This document shows, one piece after another, positions 47,785 to 57,219 of a DNA stretch of 64,000 bases. The position numbers and the translations under genes are program-made. The notes under the pieces are model-generated. The model was not told the origin of the DNA, did no database searches, and was given only the letters and a program-made list of their open reading frames with translations. Source of the DNA: Bryoerythrophyllum caledonicum (lineage: Eukaryota > Streptophyta > Bryopsida > Pottiales > Pottiaceae); contig OZ020517.1 in NCBI GenBank assembly GCA_963971425.1, positions 1,180,501 to 1,244,500 of the forward strand, in the 5' to 3' direction. How positions within the stretch are numbered: position 1 is the stretch's first letter; each line of letters begins with the position of its first letter.

Positions 47785-47801
47785 CTCCGGCAGTGGCGCC
47801 A
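47785..47801 (-). other. Primer-binding site, tRNA-Asp type
   Basis: On the minus strand TGGCGCCACTGCCGGAG lies 7 nt after the 5' LTR. It resembles the tRNA-Asp-type site TGGCGCCGTTGCCGGGG common in plant gypsy elements, with a few mismatches. Confidence 0.75.
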
Positions 47802-47808
47802 AAAATCA

Positions 47809-49786
47809 TGTCGAAGTCTAGTGGTTCGTTATTCTCAAAATTAACCGAAATTAACCTTAAACAAGCCCACCTTACCAGATCCTTTCCAGGGATTTTTATC
47901 GTGCATCAAATTCTTTAAATCTTAACAACAATCCACACATATAAACAACACAATAAGGTCTAGATGAAGTCCCCCGGGGGACTTTTTCTCTAGACCGGGG
48001 AGGATGTTACCAGGGAGTCACCCCGGTAGACAAAAGAGGAAAAGACTCACAAACAAGAAATTCTCACAAACAAAAGAAACCCAACATGGGCAAGAGTCAC
48101 CTTTGTTGTTGCACCCGCAACCTCCTTCTTTTGTCTCTTTTATCTTCTCGCTTTGGCCACAAATCTCCTCCACTTCCACAAACCCTAGAAATCTCCACCA
48201 AATCCAAGCTCGCGCACTTCTTCCACCAAACCGTAGCTTGCGCACCTCTTCCACCAAACCCTAGCGCGCGCTACCTCTTCTTCAAACCCTAGTTGTAACT
48301 CCTTGTTGCACCACCTCTTTGACTACTTCTTCAAACCCAACTCCAAACAAAGACTAAATAGAGAGAGAGGGAGAATCTATATGAGAGAGAGAGAGAGAAC
48401 TAGATAGGGAGATAGAGGAGAAAATTTGAGGGGGGGAGGGGGAAGAATTTAGAGAAAGAGGGGGAGAGAGAAGAGTTCTGGAGGGGGAACAAGAGTTTCT
48501 GGAAAGAAGAAGAAAATTTCGGGGAGAGGGGGTCAGTGAAGACAGCTGGAGATACCCAGGCTGCTGCCCGGGTGATACCCAGATACCTGGGCTAGTTCAT
48601 ACCCGGGTTCATATCCGGGTATGTTTTATTTTTAGTTTATTTTATTTTTTATTTATTTTTGGAATCTTTTTCTTTTCTTCTCTTTTTCTTTTATCTTTTT
48701 CTTTTTTGTCTTTTCTTTTCTTTTCTCTACCACTACACTAAAGATGATATTTAGTGTTCGCAACACTAATTACGAACTTGAACGCTAAATGTCAATTACC
48801 CTGCTAATGTAACAACATTAAATGTCAATTTAAACACTAATTGTCAATTTCTGTAACTTTTGCCCTTATTACATTTTAACATATTGACATTTAGTGTTGG
48901 TTATGTAACAATGTCATATGCCACATTTCATTGCAAGTCACCCAAATCTCGCCACATGTCAAAAGCAAACCTTCCATGTTGGGCTGAGTTTTTTAAGGTT
49001 GGATTTTCAAATGATGATTTCGGGGGCAGTTTTTGTCCAATTTGAGAGTTTATGGTGCCTATCTAAAGTGATTTGAAAAGACGCTTCCAATGGCATCATA
49101 CCCATCTTCAAATTCGTCTTAAATAAAAAGTTATAGTGAATATTTTTGGGCAGATTTCTTGAGTTTTGGTTGAAAGTTTGAGGAGGCATATCTTTATCAA
49201 TTTCGCACCAATTCTATCGAGTGAGGTGACTAGCTTATGTGTTTTTTCAAGGAAATTCCATCGGTACATGGTGCATCTTCTAATTCGTCGTGATGCAAAA
49301 GTTATGAGCAATTTTGTTAGACTGATTTTTTGACATTAAATACTAAATGTAAACAAATTGACATTTAGTGAAAGTCAAGTCATAGGGGTAACTACACTAA
49401 TGGTCCCTAAACACTAAATATCATCTTTAGTGTACTACTAATTCAAACAAGAATTAGCATCTAGAAGAACTCAACTACTTCTAACTGCCTCCTAAACTTA
49501 AATAGTTAATCTAGATTTAAGTGGTGATTTTAGACTTACGTCCCGGGATCTCTCCCGGGACTCTTTTGATATTGTTTCCCGGGACTTAAATTAGTGATTT
49601 TAAGACCCGGTTTTATCACCACTATAAACCTAATTAACTACTTAAGCATTTCTCTATTTTCTCTATTGGCTATCTAATGTAATTTCAAACAATACTAACT
49701 ACTTTTCTAAGTAACTAATACTAAAAACCCTATTTTAACTAATTTTTTTGGTAGGGGCGACTAAGTGGGAGTTTTGGACTCTCACA
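47809..49786 (-). repeat. 5' LTR of the minus-strand gypsy (with an inserted element)
   Basis: 1,978 bp, or 1,279 bp without the 697-bp insertion and its TA. Against the other LTR it carries an extra 30 bp or so of GCGCACTTCTTCCACC-type repeat near 48205 and scattered substitutions. Confidence 0.92.
48736..49432. mobile_element. 697-bp TIR element inside the LTR (TA duplication)
   Basis: The piece is absent from the other LTR. It has a perfect 23-bp terminal inverted repeat starting CACTAAAGATGATATTTAG and is flanked by TA (48734-48735 and 49433-49434). The empty site in the other LTR reads CCACTACTACTAATTC. There is no transposase. The TA duplication suggests a Tc1/mariner-type MITE; the CACTA start alone is not enough to call it CACTA, whose duplication is 3 bp. 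Confidence 0.88.
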
Positions 49787-49791
49787 ACCGT

Positions 49792-51393
49792 CATCACGAA
49801 TTTGAATGCGGTTGGTCTATCTCACAATCCAAGTCCTTCAGAGGAGGATTTGATTAGTGTCAGGTGGTATAAAGACTGTGATAGGAAATCAGTCTTGGGG
49901 TGACATGCAATGGCTTACGTCATGTTGATGTCTAGCTTCGCATTGACATTGCCTAATTTGGCAGTGGATGAGGAATTGGATAGGGCCCAAGTTGTTGGTG
50001 ATGTGTGGAAAGACGGTTAAGTCTTGCACAAGCTACTACATGGGACACTTCCTCCAGCTCTTTCTGCTATGGATTGTGATTGAGTTGAGCACTGGATAGC
50101 AAGGTTCTGTTGGAACAACGGTTTTCCATTTCGAGTGCGGCCGGATAGGACTATGCGCATAGTTCAAAGGCCAGATCAAAGAGCTTCGTTGGTACAGCAA
50201 GTATACAAAGACCTATGACATTTTAGTGTTTGACAAAGTCATTTGATGTTACGCAGCTAGTATGGGTGGGCCGACATGTATGAACACGTTGCTACATGTG
50301 TTTTTTAATATAAAGTATGTGATTGGGTTAGATTCAGCTTCAACACCTTGTTATCGTAACTGCCTATTATGGGATTGGACTATTGTTGGTCGTTGGATTT
50401 TGCCGAGCCATTTATTGTCACCCCACGTGGAGCCAAATATGTGTTGGTGATGGTGGAAGATTTCAGGAAGTATATTGAGCTTGTGGTACTATTGTGGAAT
50501 TCTTTGGAGTTGGCGGCCATAACATTCTTAAACCGAGCATTGGCTTGTTTTGGAGCCCCAATTGAGGTTTGACTGACCAGGGGTGTGAGTACCTCGGGGC
50601 CTTTGAAGCTTTGTGTACCAAGGCTTTGATTGACCATAGGATCACTTTTTGGGATCACCCAAAAGCGGACAATTTGGCGGAGCGTGTGGTTTAGATCGTG
50701 GAGCAGGGCCTACAAAAGTATGAATTACTGCAAGGTGGCCACCGTGATTGGGATTTGATGATGCCATAGATTGCCATGGAGTACCGCTTTAGCCGGCAGG
50801 CTTCATTGGCAGCGTTTAGTCCATATCAGTTGTTGTATCGACGGGAGCCAATTTTTCCAAATTCCATTTGGGAAAAATTGGCTTTGGTTGTGGATTTGGA
50901 CAATTCAAAGGTGTGGGCCCATTGTCTACGGGATCGAGCGGAGCTCTTTGAGCGGGCCATGCCTATGGCCATGAAGAACTTATCCATCGCTCAACACCGT
51001 GGCACCTTACGGTACGCTTGTATCTGTAGCGGTGCCTACCAACCTCAGCTACAACGTTTTTCCACATGGGATTACGTTTATCTACAACGTGAGGCGCCCA
51101 CGACGTTGAACGTGAAGGCAAGGCGCACTATTCTTTGCGTGAAGGATGTAATGTCTAGTGGCATCTTGTTGCTAGAAGGCAAAGATGGCCAGGAGTGTCG
51201 AGATCACTCTAAAAATTGTGCTCCTTGCCATTTACTAATTGATGGCTCTATTCATCCGGAGTTGGTTTTTGTGCCAGACGGCCTTCCATGTTTCATGTGT
51301 GGTAAAAAGAAGGGTGCGGCTACCATGTTGTTTTGTGACCATTGTCACCATGGTTGGCATATGGCTTGCTTGACGCCGCCCCTTTGTACTCTA
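49792..51393 (+). pseudogene. Integrase and PHD-finger part of the old gypsy copy, decayed
   Basis: Collinear with 58676-61160 of the young copy without its hAT insert. Integrase core traces (ALACFGAPIEV) are in one frame. A long open stretch from 50776 runs through AQHRGTLRYACI and DYVYLQREAPTTL to the PHD finger (CFMCGKKKGAATMLFCDHC, HHGWHMACLTPPLC). Stops interrupt the integrase. The PHD finger is cut in its last part by insertion of the young copy after TCTA (51390-51393). Confidence 0.85.
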
Positions 51394-51752
51394 TGTCACG
51401 GGACGTGGCGTCGAGGGTCTCTCCGTATCGTAGATTTTAGCGTAGATTAGTTTGTTACTAATCTACGTGTGTTTAGGGACGAACGGCGGCGCACCGTTTT
51501 CATCCGTGGATGATTCTCATCCACTTAGGGTTGTATGCGTGTGCGTATAGCGCCGCACACGTCCTTGACTTGACGTCTTTGTCAAGTCAAGCTTTGTGAG
51601 TGAGGTTAGAGAGTGATTAGTGAGTTCTTTGCTTGTAAAGTGATGGTTTATCATTAGTGAAAGCTTCGCATTCTCTACTTTAGTTGCACTCGTTGATTCT
51701 TCCCTTGTGGAGTGCGTGTCGCTTGACTTCTTGTGGAAAACACATGTGATTC
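51394..51752 (+). repeat. A1 terminal repeat of the young copy
   Basis: 359 bp, TGTCACGGGACG to CACATGTGATTC. It contains three perfect hairpins: stem CGTAGATTAG at about 51445, CGTGTGCG at about 51538 and TTGACTTGAC at about 51565. It is not followed by the B block that follows A2. Confidence 0.95.
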
Positions 51753-53178
51753 ACTTGACAAAGACCCTTCTTTATTTCTCATGTTTTTATCACCATTTTT
51801 GCATTAGAAGAGTTTGTAAAAGATGGGAAGAGGAGTAGAAGAATAATGGATTACTTAATACTTAATATTTTGCAATAATCCGTGAAATTTAGTGTCTTAA
51901 GTTGGTGTCCACTTTGAGATTGTTTTTGAGAGAGTCTCTGGACTCTCTGGCTGGAGGCGGTGGCCGAGCAAGGAGTTGGACAGTCGAGTAAAGCTGCGCG
52001 GTTTGTGGAGAACGCCGAGGAGACGTTGGGAACTTGGAAAACGCAGCGGCGGCGATTGAGAGAATCGGGACAGATTGTACACGATTCAGGACGCGTTGAG
52101 TGGTCCACCTAGGCAGAGTCAACTGTCGAGAATCGGGACAGCCCATCAAGTCGAAGTCAACTGCCGAGAACAGGTCGACAGGGACCCACAATCGTGCAAG
52201 GGCTGCACTCAAAGCGGGCCACGGGCAAGGGTCGGGGCACATTAATGCGGCAAGGTCTAATTTCCAACATGTACCCTTAAAGCGTGCCGAACCCCTAATT
52301 GCGCTAGTTTTTGCACCAAATTTCAGAAAGTCCCTGGAGTTGGATGTCAGAATTTTAGATTTTGCAATTTTCAGTATTTTGCGATTCCGACAACGGATTT
52401 GGATTCGTGAAGAAATTCTAAGACTAGTGGTATAAGAAAAAATTGGTTTATCAAAAAAATATATTTTGCTAGTTTTTTCGCGAGGGCCGAAAACAATCAC
52501 ATGTTTTGTGATCTATAAAAATAAAATAAAATAAAAAGATAGTGCTAAAATTTGGGAGTAGATTTCAAAGGCAGTGTTACTCGGATGTGAGTGACATTTA
52601 TGCTTATAGTTAGGGTTTTCGCCATTTGACCTAATTTTAGCATTAGTTTGGCGTTTGTCGTGATTATCCACCAATGTATGAGATTTCATTGGAGGGATAG
52701 TGTTTTTAAACACCACGGTCAATCTCCGTTACTCCCTTAGTTTTAGACGTCAGAGGGGAACACTTTTTAGTGTTTCTCTTTAATTTGCAGGTTTTGCGAC
52801 CTTGAGGCATCCACTGCAGGCGTGTGCCAGTGGCACTGTCTCTTTCATTTTCCTGCTTTTATGTTGATGGGGGAGAGGATCCGATTTTGATTTCTGGATT
52901 CTTGTGCGGTACCTCCCCCGTGTTGCGGGCTTGTTGCCGGTGTTTTCCGGTGGCCCCATTTCTTGTTGTTCCAGTTTGTGATAGGGTACCATATGGGTGA
53001 AGTCGGATTTATGGCCGGCAAGACCTTTCTATGTGGGGGGATGTGGTTGGACCTGTGGTAGCCGGAGGTGATGATCGGTGATCCACACAGCTTGGTGATT
53101 TTGTAGGTGCAGGTTGCCCGTTCGTACCCTTACCTTTTAGATAGTACCCGTAGATAGATCCCGAGGTGGTTTTTGTTT
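51753..53178 (+). other. Untranslated leader of the young copy
   Basis: 1.4 kb without a supported gene. I could not find a TGG-type tRNA primer-binding site right after A1 (it reads ACTTGACAAAGACCC), unlike the minus-strand gypsy. Confidence 0.7.
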
Positions 53179-56100
53179 ATGGTGAGTACCCGGAGTCGGT
53201 ATTACCGCTCTCCCTCACCAAACCACTCGGAGAGTGCTTCCACCACAGACTTTGGGCCAGGGTCGGATACCGACGAGGCTTTTGAGCTTGTTTCGGCGTT
53301 GGATACCGACCGTAGGCTTCGGGTCTGGAGTGTGGGTACGTTTGACGACATGGAGGACGATCACCATCATGTCGTGAGAGACAGGTTCTCAGGACGGGCT
53401 GGGGGCACCTCCCTACCCGATTGGCATCTCCGATTCCAAACTTGGATGAAGGAGAAGCGCCAGCGGACGCCGTCGTTCAACGATTGGTACGCGTTCGAGC
53501 TTTTGCCCCAGCATTTGGAGCTGGAGGCACTTCAGACATATGGGAGGTGGACCACGCAGCACGAGGCAGAGTTGCGCCCGGTTGAGGAGTATTGGCGCCA
53601 GCGTGTGGAGTTGGTCACTACACTCAAGGAGAGTGCGGTTGCCCAACTCTCGACTTCCACCGAGGAGCCCATGGAGGAGGAGAGTTTCCTCGGTGAGGAC
53701 TCCAAGGGCAAGGGTGTTGCCATTGTGGGCGAACGAGCTGGCATGAAGGCCATGTCTCGTTTGGCCGTAGCCACACGTGCGGCATTAGTGGCGGTTGGCA
53801 ATCCGCCAGCCTTGGATCCTCTGGCGCAGTTCATGGCGCATGTGGAGGTGGAATACGGGGGGTTTCGGCGCGATCAGATGCACTGCATCCAGGACTTCCG
53901 CCATGAGAAGGAAGACACGCCACGCACCATGTACACACGGTTCGCGCGGTTGGCGGCGGAGGCTGGTGATGTCTTCACGGAGCGCCAACTTGTGAAGATT
54001 TTTATCTCCAAGCTCGACAAGCGGATGGTAGAGTTGATCAGTCCGCATTTGCTCTTCCGTTACTACGGCAACGCGACCTTGGCTCAGGTGTTCGCCGAGG
54101 TAGAAGCGCTTGACCGGGCGTTGGGTGTGAGCGAGGCCACAGACTTGGTCACGTCGCTCATGGATGCTCCGAAGCCCAAGAAGCTTGCTACGGCGACTGG
54201 TAGCTTGGCAGAAGCACAACCTGAAAAGGTTGTACATTGTTGGGCTTGTGGAGAGGCCGGTCACACCAAGGGGGACCCCAATTGTCTGAAGAAGAAGGAG
54301 GCAGTGGCGAGGAAGGCCAAGCCCAAGACCGAGGCGGCCAAGCTTACGGAGAAGACTGGGGGCAAGGGGAAGAAGCCTGTAACATGCTCTCACTGTGGCA
54401 AACCTGGCCACAGTGATGAGAACTGCTTTTCTCTTCACCCGGAGAAGCGCCCAGGATCTTCGGCTGTTGGATCGGATGCCGTGAAGTCACTTCAATCCGA
54501 ATTGGCGGAGCTGAAGAAGCAGATGAGCGCGATGGCTTCTTTGGGGCAAGTGGCAGACACACGGCCTGTGGTGACGGGTCAGGGCTCATCTTCAGCCTTA
54601 GATCGCTACTTGTATGGCGCTTCGGGGGAGGTGATGGCAGCGGTTGCCACTCGTGCTCAGACCATTACACATGCGGTGGCACCCTCTTCCACTGTGCCGG
54701 GTAGTAGCGGTCGTTCACGCCATGCGGGTTTGGCGGATCACATTGGTCAGTCCCGGCTACCTCTTTCGTTCAGCATCGTGGATGCGGCTACTTCTACTGC
54801 CGCTCCCACTTCGATTCCGATCCCACCGGTTTCTTCCAGTCCTGGAGATGTTGCAGACACCTTGGCGTATAAGGTGTTGCAATTGCCGGTGTTCGCTGGT
54901 GTGGACTTTCTCACACCGGATTTTCAACCATCCGGTGTATTCCACTTGGCGGGTAGTATGTTGGAAGGCAAGGTGCCTATTTCGTCGTTGAAGGTGTCAC
55001 AGGCAGTGACCGCTCCACCCATTGAGGAGGATTTGGTGGCAATGCGGGCCAAGTTGGCGGCGGAGGCTATTTCCGCGTTTGAGGCCAATGCCACTTCCAC
55101 ACCTATGGAGCAGTCGTCCGGGGATCGGGCCTTGATCTCTGGAGTGGCTTATTTGTCTGACGTTGCAGCCCGGTCGGCACGGGAGCGACGCAGTGTGCGT
55201 CCAGGGGTGGTACGTTTGGTGAATGACGATGGAATCATGGTGGTAGGCCGTACGGATGGCAACTCCACTCGAGCTACCCCCATACGTGTTATGTTGGATT
55301 CCGGGGCTCAGCCAGTGATGCTTGGCAAGCAGCTAGCCCAGGATTTGGGTCTAGGTGCTTTGGACCTCGAGCCTTGTCCATTCACGATTGTTACATCGGT
55401 TGGGGGCACGGAGAAGGCCATGGGCTACACCCGACATCCGTTGCAGTTGATGTTTGGTGTGGGACCTGGTCCGTTGTTCTCCCATGTCTCCCTTCAGTGC
55501 GCTGTTACTGGCGCCACCAACTACGATATTTTGGTGGGCGAGCAGGCACTACATCCACTTGGATTTGGGGTGGATAACTGGACGGAGGAGGCCTGGATTA
55601 GGCCAGGGTGGTCTGGCGGTGATGGCAGGAAGGAGCTCATCCCCGTAGTCTTCACAGCTAGCGCGGTGACTTCGACGACAGACGCTATGTTTGGGTGTAG
55701 TGCTCTGGCATCAGACTTGCCGTGTGCTTCTTCACTTTTGGAGGAGACATATGCATTTATGTCTGTGGTGGAGGATTCACGCGAGTATCCACCATTGGCG
55801 ATCCCTGCCCGTCATTGCAAGGATCCGCTTCCGCGGTGGGGGACACCGTTGGAGCTCACTTGTCGTAGTGGAGAGATCGTGGATGCTCTTGATGCTCCAC
55901 TGCCTTCAGTGGACTCTTCCACTCCGTTGTTGGCTCGTACTATTCAGTGGCGACCACCGGATGAGGGTATTACCCGTGTGGAGTTATTTGCCGGTATCGG
56001 TACGGGGCTCGCAGCTGTGTTGGAGGCCGGGCTCAAGGTACGACGGTATATCCATGTGGATAGTGGCTTTGCAGCCAACCGTGCCACTCACCATCACATT

Positions 56101-57129
56101 CAGCGTCTTCTGGCGTTGTATCCAGAGCAGTTACCATCTTCTGCGCTTCGAGGGTGTTTTGGCAAGTTGCCACGTGATGTGACGTTGATCAGTGAGAATG
56201 ATCTTCGCCGGTTAGGTCACGTGGACTTGGTGATTGCCGGATGGCCTTGCCAAGGCCATTCACGGGCGGGAAGTGGACATGGCTTGGATGATCCACGGTC
56301 GGGTCTCTTTGGGAATTTGCTCAGGCTCGTCCAGTGGTGGATTACCCACCAATTGACACCACCGGGGTACATTTTTGAGAATGTACCCCCATTGGGGGAT
56401 ACACGGACGAAAGTGCGTGAGGATGGGGCGTACATCCATCACCTTCTTGGTCCCCCTACGTTTGTTGATGCCGCGGCGTTGGGATCTTACGCCCATCGGC
56501 CACGTTGGATTTGGACCAACATGGCATCATCCACAACGCTCACTTCTGCACTTGCTCAAGTGCAACAGCGCCGTGAGGTCGATGACATTTTAGACGACCA
56601 CCGTGTTTCCATGGAGGTTACAAAGGATGATGAGCCACCATTGGCGGTGGTCAACCGCGTTGGTTTCATTCGGGGGGCATTTCCCACTTTGATGTGTTAT
56701 CCAGGCTCTTTTGCCTTCAGGACACGCGGTCCGGGCATGGTTTGGGATTCTTCTTCCCAAACTTTCGAGGAGCCTTCTGCCGATGAGAGGAAGCGGGCGA
56801 TGGGCTTTTTGACAAGCACCACCGCCGCACCGGATCTTTCTGAGGGCCAGCGCCGTTATTTGTTGGGTCAAGCCATTGACCTCAACACCCTCGTTTGGGT
56901 ATGTGGCCTCTATTTTGCCGCTCAGCGCCGTTCGAGTGACCATCCACGCGTGCTGGGGGCAGACTCTGATGGTCAGGGGGTAGCGGTGCCACACCTCACA
57001 GAGATTGAGGAAGCGGAGTTTCTTTTTCGTTTGAAGAGGCATGCAGCTGAGGAGCTTCGTGCTCAGCGTGTCTTTGCAGCCTTGGTAGAGGACTTTGGCC
57101 GTGAGGATGCTCGGGATATCTTTTCCTAG
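53179..57129 (+). CDS. gag - protease - C5-cytosine methyltransferase polyprotein
   Basis: 1,316 residues from ATG 53179 without a break. The gag-like region lies about 60-300. Zinc knuckles are CWACGEAGH near 354 and CSHCGKPGHSDENC near 403. The protease site is VMLDSGAQPVML with Asp near 707. The methyltransferase has motif I ELFAGIGTGLAA near 935, motif IV GWPCQGHSRAG with catalytic Cys near 1024, motif VI FENVPP near 1066, motif VIII HRPRWIWTN, and a motif X-like LLGQAIDLNT near 1228. The last two resemble DNMT3-type enzymes. All catalytic motifs look intact, so de novo cytosine methylation of the element's own DNA is a reasonable inference. The TAG at 57127 is TGG in the old copy, so the ancestral frame ran on to the conserved TAG at 57211. 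DNMT-carrying retrotransposons are known from charophyte algae and dinoflagellates. Confidence 0.92.
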   Translation: MVSTRSRYYRSPSPNHSESASTTDFGPGSDTDEAFELVSALDTDRRLRVWSVGTFDDMEDDHHHVVRDRFSGRAGGTSLPDWHLRFQTWMKEKRQRTPSFNDWYAFELLPQHLELEALQTYGRWTTQHEAELRPVEEYWRQRVELVTTLKESAVAQLSTSTEEPMEEESFLGEDSKGKGVAIVGERAGMKAMSRLAVATRAALVAVGNPPALDPLAQFMAHVEVEYGGFRRDQMHCIQDFRHEKEDTPRTMYTRFARLAAEAGDVFTERQLVKIFISKLDKRMVELISPHLLFRYYGNATLAQVFAEVEALDRALGVSEATDLVTSLMDAPKPKKLATATGSLAEAQPEKVVHCWACGEAGHTKGDPNCLKKKEAVARKAKPKTEAAKLTEKTGGKGKKPVTCSHCGKPGHSDENCFSLHPEKRPGSSAVGSDAVKSLQSELAELKKQMSAMASLGQVADTRPVVTGQGSSSALDRYLYGASGEVMAAVATRAQTITHAVAPSSTVPGSSGRSRHAGLADHIGQSRLPLSFSIVDAATSTAAPTSIPIPPVSSSPGDVADTLAYKVLQLPVFAGVDFLTPDFQPSGVFHLAGSMLEGKVPISSLKVSQAVTAPPIEEDLVAMRAKLAAEAISAFEANATSTPMEQSSGDRALISGVAYLSDVAARSARERRSVRPGVVRLVNDDGIMVVGRTDGNSTRATPIRVMLDSGAQPVMLGKQLAQDLGLGALDLEPCPFTIVTSVGGTEKAMGYTRHPLQLMFGVGPGPLFSHVSLQCAVTGATNYDILVGEQALHPLGFGVDNWTEEAWIRPGWSGGDGRKELIPVVFTASAVTSTTDAMFGCSALASDLPCASSLLEETYAFMSVVEDSREYPPLAIPARHCKDPLPRWGTPLELTCRSGEIVDALDAPLPSVDSSTPLLARTIQWRPPDEGITRVELFAGIGTGLAAVLEAGLKVRRYIHVDSGFAANRATHHHIQRLLALYPEQLPSSALRGCFGKLPRDVTLISENDLRRLGHVDLVIAGWPCQGHSRAGSGHGLDDPRSGLFGNLLRLVQWWITHQLTPPGYIFENVPPLGDTRTKVREDGAYIHHLLGPPTFVDAAALGSYAHRPRWIWTNMASSTTLTSALAQVQQRREVDDILDDHRVSMEVTKDDEPPLAVVNRVGFIRGAFPTLMCYPGSFAFRTRGPGMVWDSSSQTFEEPSADERKRAMGFLTSTTAAPDLSEGQRRYLLGQAIDLNTLVWVCGLYFAAQRRSSDHPRVLGADSDGQGVAVPHLTEIEEAEFLFRLKRHAAEELRAQRVFAALVEDFGREDARDIFS

Positions 57130-57210
57130 TTTTATCATCACGACACGGGATTTTCTGTAGATCCTGTGAATGAGGGGTCTGGGGGCATTAATGCCCTCTT
57201 TGCTACCAAG

Positions 57211-57219
57211 TAGCAATCA
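57211..57219 (+). promoter_or_regulatory. Conserved TAG CAA TCA, candidate leaky stop
   Basis: In frame between methyltransferase and RT, and present identically in the old copy (20052-20060). TAG followed by CAR YYA is the readthrough context known from tobacco mosaic virus and relatives. It would make gag-methyltransferase the major product and pol the minor readthrough product. Confidence 0.6.

Larger units (their letters stand above)
40385..49786 (-). mobile_element. Minus-strand Ty3/gypsy retrotransposon, nearly complete
   Basis: Two LTRs (40385-41628 and 47809-49786; the latter contains an inserted 697-bp element) begin TGTCG and end CACA on the plus strand. Flanks are GCCGT (40380-40384) and ACCGT (49787-49791), a 5-bp target duplication with one change or a 4-bp CCGT. 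Between them are gag with three zinc knuckles, protease, RT, RNase H and integrase in order, on the minus strand. Primer-binding site and polypurine tract are in place. A few stops and frameshifts are present. The LTRs differ by more than the A repeats of the young methyltransferase element, so this insertion is older. Confidence 0.93.
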
